This document shows, in pieces, positions 55,798 through 64,000 of a stretch of DNA of 64,000 nucleotides (position 1 is the first letter of the stretch; the number at the start of each line of letters is the position of its first letter). The notes under the pieces were generated by a model. That model searched no databases and was not told where the DNA came from. It saw only the letters and a program-made list of their open reading frames with translations. Origin of the DNA: Denitrobaculum tricleocarpae (GTDB lineage: Bacteria; Pseudomonadota; Alphaproteobacteria; Kiloniellales; Kiloniellaceae); the NCBI RefSeq assembly GCF_007004665.1, contig NZ_ML660054.1:372001-436000 (forward strand). Reading direction: 5' to 3'. A program made the position numbers and the translations under genes.

Positions 55798-57333
55798 ATG
55801 GAAAACACACAGTCATCCGCGTTTGCGCCCCTCTCCGTCGCCGAAGACGAACACGAGAGCGATCTCCTCCGCAGCCCCCCTGTCAATTACGAGGCCGAGC
55901 AGGCACTGCTGGGCGCGATCCTGGCCAATAACCGGGCCTACGAGCGCGTGTCCGATTTCGTTCACCCGGATCATTTTGCCGACCCGGTTCATGGCCGGAT
56001 CTACGATGCCTGTGGCCGGATCATCGAGCGCGGACAGATCGCCAATGCGGTCACCCTGAAGAACCTCTTCGAGGGCGATGAGGATCTGGCCGAGGTCGGT
56101 GGGGCGCAGTATCTTGCCAAGCTGCAAAGCAGCTATGTCACGATCATCAACGCGTTGGACTACGGCAAGACGATTCACGACCTTTTTCTGCGCCGGGAAC
56201 TGATCGATCTGGGCAGCGAGGTCGTGAACGACGCCTTCGATCACGATCTGGATCTGAGCGCTTCACAGCAGATCGAAGCGACGGAAGCGAAACTCTACAG
56301 CCTGGCGGAGGTCGGGCAGACCGAGGGCGGTTTCACCAGCTTCAAAGACGCCGTGATCGAATCGGTTCACATGACCGAAACCGCCATGAAGCAGGAGACG
56401 GGCGTCGCCGGCGTGCCGACCGGTTTCCGGGATCTCGACAAGCTTATGGGTGGCCTGCACAATTCGGATCTGATCATCCTGGCCGCGCGTCCCTCCATGG
56501 GAAAGACCACTTTCGCGACCAACGTGGCCTTTCATGCGGCATCCAACAAGAAACTGACCAAGGACCCCTCCGGCGAACTGGTCGAGGTGCCGCAGGTTGT
56601 TGCTTTCTTCTCTCTCGAAATGTCCGCCGAGCAGCTCGCGACACGAATTCTCTCCGAGCAGGCCCACGTGCGCTCGGATTCCATGCGGCGCGGCGAGATT
56701 CACGATACGGAATTCGAACGCCTGTTTCAGGCCAGCCGAAAGCTGCACAGCCTCAAGATGTTCATCGACGATACGCCCGCCCTGAACATTCCGGCGCTGC
56801 GGACCAGAACACGCCGCCTGAAACGCCAGCATGGTCTGGACCTGATCGTGATCGATTATCTCCAACTCATGTCAGGCCCGCCTGGACGCCGCAGCGAAAA
56901 CCGCGTGCAGGAAGTTTCGGAAATCACCCGTGGCCTGAAGGGAATCGCGAAGGAGCTGGATGTGCCGGTCATCGCCCTCTCCCAGCTCTCGCGCCAAACC
57001 GAGCAGCGCGACGACAAGCGCCCGCAGCTGGCCGACCTGCGCGAATCAGGCTCGATCGAGCAGGACGCCGACATGGTGGTGTTTCTCTATCGCGAGGAAT
57101 ACTACCTGGCCCGCGAGAAACCGGGCGCCCGTGCCAACGAAACGCCAGATAAGTTCCGGGAGCGTATGGCGCAGTACGACGAGAATCTCGAAGCGGCCCG
57201 CAACAAGGCCGAGGTCATCATTGCGAAGCAGCGCCACGGGCCGATCGGGACGGTTGAGCTCGCCTTTAACGGTGAATTTACCCAATTCAGCGATTTAATC
57301 ACCGACGACCATCTCCCAGATTCAAATTATTAG
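55798..57333 (+). CDS. dnaB: replicative DNA helicase DnaB
   Basis: Hexameric 5'-3' helicase that unwinds at the fork and recruits primase. The ATG at 55798 (MENTQSSAF) is preferred; an upstream in-frame start adds 24 non-family residues. The N-terminal collar domain begins PPVNYEAEQALLGAIL. The RecA-like motor shows Walker A ARPSMGKTTFA, Walker B VIDYLQLMSG and LSQLSRQTEQR. At 511 residues there is no intein, a frequent insertion in dnaB genes. alr follows 7 bases after the stop. Confidence 0.97.
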   Translation: MENTQSSAFAPLSVAEDEHESDLLRSPPVNYEAEQALLGAILANNRAYERVSDFVHPDHFADPVHGRIYDACGRIIERGQIANAVTLKNLFEGDEDLAEVGGAQYLAKLQSSYVTIINALDYGKTIHDLFLRRELIDLGSEVVNDAFDHDLDLSASQQIEATEAKLYSLAEVGQTEGGFTSFKDAVIESVHMTETAMKQETGVAGVPTGFRDLDKLMGGLHNSDLIILAARPSMGKTTFATNVAFHAASNKKLTKDPSGELVEVPQVVAFFSLEMSAEQLATRILSEQAHVRSDSMRRGEIHDTEFERLFQASRKLHSLKMFIDDTPALNIPALRTRTRRLKRQHGLDLIVIDYLQLMSGPPGRRSENRVQEVSEITRGLKGIAKELDVPVIALSQLSRQTEQRDDKRPQLADLRESGSIEQDADMVVFLYREEYYLAREKPGARANETPDKFRERMAQYDENLEAARNKAEVIIAKQRHGPIGTVELAFNGEFTQFSDLITDDHLPDSNY

Positions 57334-57340
57334 TGCCCGG

Positions 57341-58504
57341 ATGCAAGAGCAGCGCATGAGTTCCCCTTTACAGAGCGCAGCCGCGGCACGCGCCGGTGGC
57401 AGGCTCACAATCGATCTCGCCGCGCTCAAGTCAAACTACCGGAGGCTCTGCGAGGAAATCGGCCCGGGTGTCGCCTGCGCGGCAGCGGTCAAGGCCGACG
57501 GTTACGGTTTGGGAATCGGCAGAGTGGGTCCCGCCCTCGCGGATGCCGGCGTTCGGCGGTTCTTTGTCGCGCACTTTGATGAAGCTCTGAGACTGAAAAG
57601 CGCCTTGGCGGCCAGAACACCCTCCGCTGTCGTTGCCGCCTGCGAGATCTTTGTCCTGAACGGCCTGATCGCTGCACCAAGCGCGGACTACTTAGGGGAA
57701 GACGTCAGACCGGTACTTAACAGCCTGGGCGAAGTCGACCAGTGGCATAAGGCCTCAGCCGCGGCGGACAAGGCCTTACCGGCAGCGCTTCATGTCGACA
57801 CCGGAATGTGCCGCCTTGGCCTGCCGGACAATGAGTTCCAGACGCTCATGTCCTCGAGAGCCCGGCTCAAGGGGATCGATCTTCGCGTAATCATGAGCCA
57901 CCTGGCCTGCGCGGACATGCCCGATCATCCCTTGAACCAACAGCAGCTTGCGGCCTTCAAGGAAATCCGGGCCGCCTTCGCGGATACACCCGCCAGTTTC
58001 GCAAACTCATCAGGTATCTTTCTCGGCCCGGATTACCATTTCGATGTCGCACGGCCCGGTGTCGCGCTCTACGGCATAAATCCCTTGCCGGGCCGCGTGA
58101 ACCCCATGAGGCAAGTGGTTCGACTGCAAGGCAAAATCCTGCAGCTGCGCGAGATTGACGCCCCTCAGAGCGTTGGTTATGGTGCGGCTTATCAGGCAGC
58201 TGGTCCGATGCGGATCGCGACGGTGGCTGTGGGTTACGCGGATGGTTATTTGCGTGCTTTGTCTGACAGAGGGCACGCCTGGATCGGCGATCGCCGTATT
58301 GATGTGGTGGGACGCGTATCCATGGATCTCTTGGCTCTTGATGTGACGGCGATTCCCGGTGATGCCGCGGTGCCCGGCACATTTGTCGATTTGTTCGATC
58401 CGGAAACAGGTGCGGATTCGCTCGCCGCCGAGGCGGGAACCATAGGCTACGAGATCCTGACCTCGCTCGGGCAACGTTATCACCGCGAATATCTGGGCGA
58501 CTGA
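57341..58504 (+). CDS. alr: alanine racemase
   Basis: PLP enzyme interconverting L- and D-alanine for peptidoglycan. The PLP Lys is in CAAAVKADGYGLG, the catalytic Tyr in QSVGYGAAYQ, and the HVDTGMCRLGL and VARPGVALYGINPL segments are typical. The 387-residue product begins MQEQRMSSPLQ; a second ATG at 57356 is possible. It follows dnaB closely, a linkage common in proteobacteria, and is followed by mlaE after 3 bases. Confidence 0.95.
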   Translation: MQEQRMSSPLQSAAAARAGGRLTIDLAALKSNYRRLCEEIGPGVACAAAVKADGYGLGIGRVGPALADAGVRRFFVAHFDEALRLKSALAARTPSAVVAACEIFVLNGLIAAPSADYLGEDVRPVLNSLGEVDQWHKASAAADKALPAALHVDTGMCRLGLPDNEFQTLMSSRARLKGIDLRVIMSHLACADMPDHPLNQQQLAAFKEIRAAFADTPASFANSSGIFLGPDYHFDVARPGVALYGINPLPGRVNPMRQVVRLQGKILQLREIDAPQSVGYGAAYQAAGPMRIATVAVGYADGYLRALSDRGHAWIGDRRIDVVGRVSMDLLALDVTAIPGDAAVPGTFVDLFDPETGADSLAAEAGTIGYEILTSLGQRYHREYLGD

Positions 58505-58507
58505 TTT

Positions 58508-59281
58508 ATGCCGATCCTCCAACCTGTCGGCCGCACATTCATTGCTTTTCTGGGGGCCGCCGGACGTCTGACCCTCTTTGCCATCATGGCGATCGCCCAT
58601 TGCTTTCGCCCACCGATTTATCCGCGGCTGATCGGCCGTCAGATGATGGCGGTCGGCTACTATTCCCTGCCGGTCGTCGGCCTGACCGCGATTTTCACGG
58701 GCATGGTGCTGGCGCTGCAGAGCTATACCGGCTTTGCGCGCTTTTCAGCGGAAAGCGCCATTCCAAACGTGGTCATCGTCTCCATTACCCGGGAATTGGG
58801 CCCCGTGCTAGCCGGACTGATGGTCGCCGGGCGGGTCGGCGCCGCAATGGCAGCCGAGATCGGAACCATGCGGGTCACGGAGCAGATCGATGCGCTCTAT
58901 ACGCTTGCAACCAACCCCTTCAAATACCTGGTTGCGCCCCGCCTGATTGCCGGTGTTGTGACCTTGCCCATCCTGGTCCTGATCGCCGATATCATTGGTG
59001 TTTTCGGCGGCTATCTGGTGTCGATTTATAAACTGGGGTTCAACCCCGCCACCTATATCGCGAACACCATCGATTTCGTCCAGGTCCAGGACGTGGTCTC
59101 CGGGCTGGTCAAGGCCGCCGTGTTCGGCTTTCTCGTGACACTGATGGGCTGTTACCATGGTTACCATTCGCGCGGCGGCGCTCAGGGTGTCGGCACCGCG
59201 ACCACCAACGCCGTGGTGTCCGCGTCGATCCTGATCCTCTGCTTCAACTACTTCATCACTGAATTGTTCTTCGCCCAATGA
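58508..59281 (+). CDS. mlaE: MlaE-type ABC transporter permease
   Basis: Membrane permease of the Mla phospholipid transport system that keeps the outer membrane asymmetric. The 257-residue product has five or six hydrophobic helices and the family signatures FTGMVLALQSYTGFARF, ITRELGPVLAGLMVAGRVG and GTMRVTEQIDAL. It overlaps mlaF by ATGA. The periplasmic substrate-binding mlaD gene is not next to it in this window. Confidence 0.93.
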   Translation: MPILQPVGRTFIAFLGAAGRLTLFAIMAIAHCFRPPIYPRLIGRQMMAVGYYSLPVVGLTAIFTGMVLALQSYTGFARFSAESAIPNVVIVSITRELGPVLAGLMVAGRVGAAMAAEIGTMRVTEQIDALYTLATNPFKYLVAPRLIAGVVTLPILVLIADIIGVFGGYLVSIYKLGFNPATYIANTIDFVQVQDVVSGLVKAAVFGFLVTLMGCYHGYHSRGGAQGVGTATTNAVVSASILILCFNYFITELFFAQ

Positions 59282-60072
59282 ACGATGCCACGCCCACAAA
59301 CCAGACACCCAAGATTCAGATCCGCGGACTGAGGAAGGTCTTTGGCGACAAGGTCATCCTGGATGGCGTGGATCTGGATGTCGGCAACGGCGAGTCCGTG
59401 CTGGTGATCGGAGGCTCGGGGTCGGGCAAGTCCGTCTTGCTGAAGTGTATTCTCGGTCTCTTGCATCCCGATAGCGGCAGTATCCTGGTCGATGGTCAGG
59501 AGGTCGTTGGTCTTTACGGCTCAGCCCTGGAGGAGGTTCGCGCCAAGTTTGGCATGCTGTTCCAAAACGCGGCGCTATTCGATTCCCTCCCGGTTTGGGA
59601 AAACGTGGCTTTCGGTCTTATCCAGGGCAAGGGCATGAATCGGGAAGACGCCAAGATTGTCGCGTTGGAGAAGCTCGCTTCGGTCGGTTTGAACGAGGAC
59701 GTCGCCGAGCTCTCACCTGCGGAACTCTCCGGCGGTATGCGCAAGCGCGTCGGTCTGGCGCGCGCCATCGCCAGCAATCCGGAGATCATCTTTTTCGATG
59801 AGCCGACCACGGGTCTGGATCCGATTATGGGTGATGTGATTGACCGGCTGATCGTCAGCTGTGTCAGAGAACTGGGAGCCTCGACCCTGTCGATCACCCA
59901 TGACATGGCAAGTGCACGCCGTATTTCTGACCGAATCGCTATGCTTTATAAGGGCAAAATCATCTGGTCGGGACCGACCAAGTCCATCGATAACTCCGGC
60001 AATCCTTACGTCGAGCAGTTTATCAATGGCAACTCCGAAGGTCCGATCCAGATGCAGGTCCGTTCTCTATGA
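59278..60072 (+). CDS. mlaF: MlaF-type ABC transporter ATP-binding protein
   Basis: ATPase partner of MlaE. The 264-residue product has Walker A GGSGSGKSVLLK, signature LSGGMRKRVGLARAI and Walker B IIFFDEPTTGLDP. It starts in an ATGA overlap with mlaE. radA follows after 65 bases. Confidence 0.94.
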   Translation: MNDATPTNQTPKIQIRGLRKVFGDKVILDGVDLDVGNGESVLVIGGSGSGKSVLLKCILGLLHPDSGSILVDGQEVVGLYGSALEEVRAKFGMLFQNAALFDSLPVWENVAFGLIQGKGMNREDAKIVALEKLASVGLNEDVAELSPAELSGGMRKRVGLARAIASNPEIIFFDEPTTGLDPIMGDVIDRLIVSCVRELGASTLSITHDMASARRISDRIAMLYKGKIIWSGPTKSIDNSGNPYVEQFINGNSEGPIQMQVRSL

Positions 60073-60137
60073 CCGGGTTTCGAGCACGCCGGAACTGCGT
60101 GGCGGCCCGCCAGGAAACATAAGGTACGCCTCGCCGA

Positions 60138-61580
60138 ATGGCTAAGCTTCAATCCCGCTACGTCTGCCAGTCCTGCGGTGCCGTGACTGCAAAATGGCTT
60201 GGCCGCTGCGAATCCTGCGGTGAATGGAATTCCATCATCGAGGAAACGCCCCGGGAGAGCGTCCCGGGCGGTCTCGGACAGAGCAAGGGTTTGTCCGGCG
60301 GACGGCGCAGCGCGGGCCAGCGCCTGGAGTTTGTCGAGCTCCAGGGAACCAGTGAGCAGGCTCCGCGCCTGCCGACCGGAATCGCCGAATTTGACCGGGT
60401 CTGCGGCGGCGGACTGGTGAACGGGTCGGCCGTCCTGATCGGCGGTGATCCGGGCATTGGAAAATCGACGCTTTTGACGCAAGCGGTGGCGGCTCTGGGA
60501 TCCGGCGCGGGAGGGCCGCCGGTGAAGTGCGCGTACATCTCCGGCGAAGAAGCAGTTGATCAGGTGCGGCTCCGGGCACGGCGTCTGGGATTGGGCGGGA
60601 CGAATATTCTGCTGGCGGCGGCAACCTCGGTGCGGGATATCGCGGCGAGCCTCGACAGCCAGGACGCCCCGCGGATCGTGGTGGTGGACTCCATCCAGAC
60701 CATGTACGTCGACAGCCTCGACTCGGCGCCCGGAACCGTAACCCAGGTCCGGGCATCGGCCCAGGAATTGATCCGGCTGGCCAAAAGGCGGGGGTTTGCG
60801 CTGCTCCTGGTGGGACATGTGACCAAGGAAGGCGTGATCGCCGGGCCAAAGGTCCTGGAACACATGGTCGATACCGTGCTGACCTTCGAGGGTGAGCGCG
60901 GGCATCCCTTCCGGATCCTGCGGGCGGTTAAAAACCGTTTCGGACCCACCGACGAGATCGGCGTCTTCGAAATGACCGAAGACGGCCTGAGCGAAGTCGC
61001 CAATCCCTCTGCGCTGTTCCTGGCCGAGCGGCGCGGCAACGTCTCGGGCTCGGCTGTCTTTGCCGGCCTCGAAGGCTCGCGGCCGGTGCTGGTAGAGATA
61101 CAAGCCCTGGTTTCGCCTTCGCCGCAGGCAACACCACGACGGGCTGTAATCGGCTGGGACACGGGCCGGCTGGCCATGGTTTTAGCGGTCTTGGAGGCCA
61201 GATGCGGGCTGGCATTAGCCGGCAATGAGGTATATTTAAACGTTGCCGGCGGGTTGCGGATTGGTGAGCCCGCCGCGGACTTGGCGGTGGCGGCGGCTCT
61301 GGTCTCCGCTGCGACGGATCAGGCGGTGACGGATGAAACTGTGGTTTTTGGCGAAATCGGCCTCTCCGGCGAAGTTCGCGCGGTCAGCCAAGCGGACACG
61401 CGCTTGAAAGAGGCCGCGAAACTGGGCTTTACACGCGCCCTGATTCCACCCAGACGCGCCAGAACCAAGAAACGCGAGTCGGATCACGGCCTGGAGATCA
61501 GGGAAATCGAGCATCTGCAGGATCTCGTAGCTATGTTTGCTGCAAAATCTGTCCAACGGCGGGACACCGGGGACGAATGA
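60138..61580 (+). CDS. radA: DNA repair protein RadA
   Basis: RecA-like branch-migration helicase acting in recombination. The 480-residue product has an N-terminal C4 zinc finger (YVCQSCGAVTAKWLGRCESCG), Walker A GGDPGIGKSTLL, the RadA-specific KNRFGP motif and a C-terminal Lon-protease-like domain (LAGNEVYLNVAGGLRIGEP). The usual alphaproteobacterial neighbours alr upstream and cvpA-purF downstream are present. Confidence 0.97.
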   Translation: MAKLQSRYVCQSCGAVTAKWLGRCESCGEWNSIIEETPRESVPGGLGQSKGLSGGRRSAGQRLEFVELQGTSEQAPRLPTGIAEFDRVCGGGLVNGSAVLIGGDPGIGKSTLLTQAVAALGSGAGGPPVKCAYISGEEAVDQVRLRARRLGLGGTNILLAAATSVRDIAASLDSQDAPRIVVVDSIQTMYVDSLDSAPGTVTQVRASAQELIRLAKRRGFALLLVGHVTKEGVIAGPKVLEHMVDTVLTFEGERGHPFRILRAVKNRFGPTDEIGVFEMTEDGLSEVANPSALFLAERRGNVSGSAVFAGLEGSRPVLVEIQALVSPSPQATPRRAVIGWDTGRLAMVLAVLEARCGLALAGNEVYLNVAGGLRIGEPAADLAVAAALVSAATDQAVTDETVVFGEIGLSGEVRAVSQADTRLKEAAKLGFTRALIPPRRARTKKRESDHGLEIREIEHLQDLVAMFAAKSVQRRDTGDE

Positions 61581-61610
61581 CGCATCATATGAACAGAGTC
61601 CGAGACGAGC

Positions 61611-62312
61611 ATGGATAGCCTGCCCATCAACATTGCGGATATCGCCGTCATCGCCGTTGTCGTGATTTCCGGTATCCTCGCCTTGTTCCGTGGACTGGTA
61701 CACGAGGTTCTGGCGGTCGGCTCCTGGATCGGCGCCAGCTTTGCAACCCTTTACGGCTTCTCTTACGCCCTGCCCTACGTCAAGCAGGTGATCACCGTCG
61801 ATCTTTTCGCCGAGGTCACCACCGGTATCCTGCTCTTCGTGTCCGTGCTGGTCATCCTGACGATTTTCACCCGCATGTTGTCACAGCGGGTCAAGGACAG
61901 CAGCCTCGGGCCACTGGACCGGACACTGGGCATGCTCTTCGGCTTCGTCCGAGGAGCCGCCATCGTCTGCCTGGCCTGGATCGGCTATACCTACGCCGTT
62001 CCGCAACAGGACCATCCGGTCTGGATCCAAGAAGCACGCACCAAGCCTCTGGTCGAGCAAGGCGCCGTCATGCTGAATGCGCTCATTCCCGAGCAGTACC
62101 GCAGCCAAGCGGAAGACTCCGCGCGCGATGCAGTGGACAAGGCGCAGGATCTTCAGGATGCCAACCAGACCTTCCAGGACATCGTTTCACCGCGCCCCAA
62201 GGCGGAAGCCAGTGAGGGTGAACCCGAGTACAACCGTCTGATGCGCGAGCAGATGCGCCGCGCCATCGAGGCAGCCGGAGACCAAGAGCCAGTGCGGGAG
62301 CAGGCCCAATGA
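61611..62312 (+). CDS. cvpA: CvpA family membrane protein
   Basis: Integral membrane protein of 233 residues with four hydrophobic segments in the first 130 (IADIAVIAVVVISGILALF, then segments near residues 40, 70 and 100) and a polar C-terminal tail. The family was named for colicin V production; its cellular role is poorly defined. LFRGLVHEVLAVGSWIGA is the conserved family stretch. It overlaps purF by ATGA, the conserved cvpA-purF pair. Confidence 0.9.
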   Translation: MDSLPINIADIAVIAVVVISGILALFRGLVHEVLAVGSWIGASFATLYGFSYALPYVKQVITVDLFAEVTTGILLFVSVLVILTIFTRMLSQRVKDSSLGPLDRTLGMLFGFVRGAAIVCLAWIGYTYAVPQQDHPVWIQEARTKPLVEQGAVMLNALIPEQYRSQAEDSARDAVDKAQDLQDANQTFQDIVSPRPKAEASEGEPEYNRLMREQMRRAIEAAGDQEPVREQAQ

Positions 62313-63763
62313 TCACGACAGATCCCTTCGACGACGACAAGCTGCGCGAGGAATGCGGTGTTTTCGGTATTTTCGGAAACAACGATGCTGCGGCCCTTGC
62401 AGCCCTCGGTCTCCATGCCCTGCAGCACCGCGGCCAGGAAGCCGCCGGAATCGTCGCCTTCGACGGCGAACAATTCAACGCGCACCGGGATCTCGGGCAC
62501 GTCGGCGATATCTTCTCCTCGGGCGATGTGATGACCAGGTTGGGCGGCGCCTCGGCGATTGGCCATGTCCGCTACTCGACAACTGGCGAGACAGCGCTGC
62601 GAAATGTGCAGCCCCTCTTCGCCGATCTTCATTACGGTGGCTTCGCGCTGGCCCACAACGGCAACCTGACCAATGCCCGGCTCCTGCGGACGGATCTGGT
62701 GCGCAGCGGCTCCCTCTTTCAGTCGACCATGGACACCGAAGTTATCATCCACCTGATCGCGACCTCCCGCGGCGTGACGCTGATCGACCGGATGATCGAG
62801 GCGGTCCGCAAGATTGAGGGTGCCTATTCCCTGGTCGCCATCACCGACAACAGCGTAATCGCCGTGCGCGACCCGCTGGGCGTTCGTCCTCTGGTTCTCG
62901 GCAAGCTCGGCGAGGCCTACGTCGTGGCGTCGGAGACCTGCGCTCTGGATATCATCGGTGCCGATTTCATCCGCGACGTGGAGGCCGGTGAGATGATCGT
63001 GCTCGACGCCGAAGGTTTACGCTCCATGCGGCCCTTCCCGCCTATGAAACAGCGTGCCTGCATCTTTGAGTTCATCTACTTTGCCCGACCCGACTCGGTG
63101 ATGGAAGGTCACAGCATCTACGAGGCGCGCAAACGCATCGGCGCCGAGCTGGCGATCGAGAACCCCATCGACGTCGACGTGGTCATTCCGGTTCCGGATT
63201 CCGGTGTCCCTGCCGCAATCGGTTATGCGGCCGCCGCAAACATCCCCTTCGAGCTCGGGATTATCCGAAACCACTATGTCGGGCGGACCTTTATCGAGCC
63301 GGGGCAGCAGATCCGGCATTTAGGCGTGCGCCTGAAACACAACGCCAATCGCGGCATGATCGAGGGCAAGCGGGTTGTTCTGGTGGATGACTCGATCGTG
63401 CGCGGTACAACCTCCATCAAGATTGTGGAGATGGTCCGCGCCGCCGGGGCGACCGAGGTCCATATGCTGATCGCCGCACCGCCGACGGCGCACTCCTGCT
63501 TCTACGGCATCGATACCCCGGAGAGCGGCGAGCTGCTCGCATCACGCATGAACGTTGAGGAAATGGCGACCCACATCGGTGTCGACAGCTTGGCCTTCAT
63601 CTCGATGGACGGTCTTTACCGGGCCATGCGCGAAGAGGGCCGCAACAACGCCTCGCCGCAGTTCTGCGATGCCTGTTTTACAGGTGACTATCCGACACAG
63701 TTGACGGACCACGAGGAGCCTGTGACCGTTCCGCAACTCTCGCTTCTGGCCGAACTCGGCTGA
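62309..63763 (+). CDS. purF: amidophosphoribosyltransferase
   Basis: First committed step of purine synthesis, transferring ammonia from glutamine to PRPP. Cys16, in EECGVFGIFG, is the expected N-terminal nucleophile after propeptide removal. The glutaminase domain (LHALQHRGQEAAGI) is followed by the PRPP loop VVLVDDSIVRGTTS. Cysteines in RACIFEF, HSCFYG and FCDACFTG fit the four ligands of the [4Fe-4S] form of the enzyme. The 484-residue length is normal. Feedback by AMP/GMP is typical of the family. Confidence 0.97.
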   Translation: MITTDPFDDDKLREECGVFGIFGNNDAAALAALGLHALQHRGQEAAGIVAFDGEQFNAHRDLGHVGDIFSSGDVMTRLGGASAIGHVRYSTTGETALRNVQPLFADLHYGGFALAHNGNLTNARLLRTDLVRSGSLFQSTMDTEVIIHLIATSRGVTLIDRMIEAVRKIEGAYSLVAITDNSVIAVRDPLGVRPLVLGKLGEAYVVASETCALDIIGADFIRDVEAGEMIVLDAEGLRSMRPFPPMKQRACIFEFIYFARPDSVMEGHSIYEARKRIGAELAIENPIDVDVVIPVPDSGVPAAIGYAAAANIPFELGIIRNHYVGRTFIEPGQQIRHLGVRLKHNANRGMIEGKRVVLVDDSIVRGTTSIKIVEMVRAAGATEVHMLIAAPPTAHSCFYGIDTPESGELLASRMNVEEMATHIGVDSLAFISMDGLYRAMREEGRNNASPQFCDACFTGDYPTQLTDHEEPVTVPQLSLLAELG

Positions 63764-63805
63764 CGCCTTGTCCCGGATCGAGCCGCAACCGCACGAAGGC
63801 AGAAA

Positions 63806-64000
63806 ATGCCGATGATCGCGCGGACACTCTATCTGGCTGCCGCGGCAGCAGGCGGCTCGGCGACCTCGCAGTTTCCCGAGTTCTTTCAGCAGTACCTGCA
63901 GCGCCTGGGCGGCCACGCCGACCAGGCCGCCATTCAGGCGGCACGGATCAGGGACGCCGCCGCCGCTGAGAAGCTCTCACTGCAGGCTTATCTCGACAGC
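63806..64000 (+). CDS. DUF2937 family protein, 3' end missing
   Basis: The first 65 codons of an open frame running off the window. MPMIARTLYLAAAAAGGSAT is a hydrophobic start, followed by SQFPEFFQQYLQRLGGHAD, which resembles DUF2937 proteins, small membrane proteins of unknown function. GAAGG lies just upstream of the ATG; an ATG at 63812 is also possible. It begins 42 bases after the purF stop and may be cotranscribed. Confidence 0.72.
   Translation, partial: MPMIARTLYLAAAAAGGSATSQFPEFFQQYLQRLGGHADQAAIQAARIRDAAAAEKLSLQAYLDS

Overview
The window is core chromosome of an alphaproteobacterium, most likely of the Rhodospirillales/Kiloniellales type. The evidence is the divK-pleD cell-cycle pair, an HdaA-type DnaA regulator, a zinc-ribbon DinB, an EipB/DUF1849 envelope protein, a short aa3-type cytochrome oxidase subunit IV, ndk next to a Uup-like ABC-F gene, and the block DUF2066 / CDP-alcohol phosphatidyltransferase / AI-2E / hdaA divergent from purMN. 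Composition is GC-rich and even. I saw no insertion sequence, prophage, CRISPR array, tRNA, rRNA or toxin-antitoxin module, and no composition break that would mark an island.

Layout. 1-8.1 kb: topA (5' end cut off by the window), rnr, a lipoprotein S41 protease, a Nudix hydrolase and rpmG. 8.1-16.6 kb: signalling and repair, with divK-pleD on the minus strand, a ROK sugar kinase, dinB, eipB, a 2-hydroxyacid dehydrogenase, a diguanylate cyclase behind a near-perfect sigma-54 promoter, and agmatine deiminase. 16.7-29.7 kb: aspS, rnd, an M23 peptidase, then a long minus-strand series DUF2066 - CDP-alcohol phosphatidyltransferase - AI-2E family protein - hdaA - atypical SDR - ppk - ppx. 29.7-37.1 kb: purMN, cox subunit IV, ndk, ABC-F, a VOC protein, holC and pepA. 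37.4-45.2 kb: the envelope operon lptF-lptG-lptD-surA-pdxA-rsmA. 45.2-54 kb: gmk and yicC, an SDR, a heme-c type sensor kinase, and the fatty-acid block fabD-fabG-acpP-fabF-mltG. 54.2-64 kb: rpsF-rpsR-rplI with promoter, structured leader and terminator, then dnaB, alr, mlaE-mlaF, radA, cvpA, purF and the start of a DUF2937 gene.

How the genes work together. Outer-membrane construction is the strongest theme: LptFGD export LPS, SurA folds outer-membrane proteins, MlaEF handle phospholipids, EipB and MltG serve the envelope, and the fab genes feed lipid synthesis. Replication and repair (TopA, DnaB, HolC, HdaA, RadA, DinB), purine synthesis (PurM, PurN, PurF, Gmk, Ndk) and RNA processing (RNase R, RNase D, YicC, RsmA) fill most of the rest. 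Three genes point to environmental sensing: PleD, a second diguanylate cyclase and the CxxCH sensor kinase.

I do not see an obviously new multi-gene system. The best leads are regulatory: the sigma-54 promoter of the diguanylate cyclase, structured leaders before rpsF and rpmG, a branched structure between pepA and lptF, an apparent ATA start for purM, and an SDR without catalytic Tyr/Lys inside the hdaA-ppk cluster.
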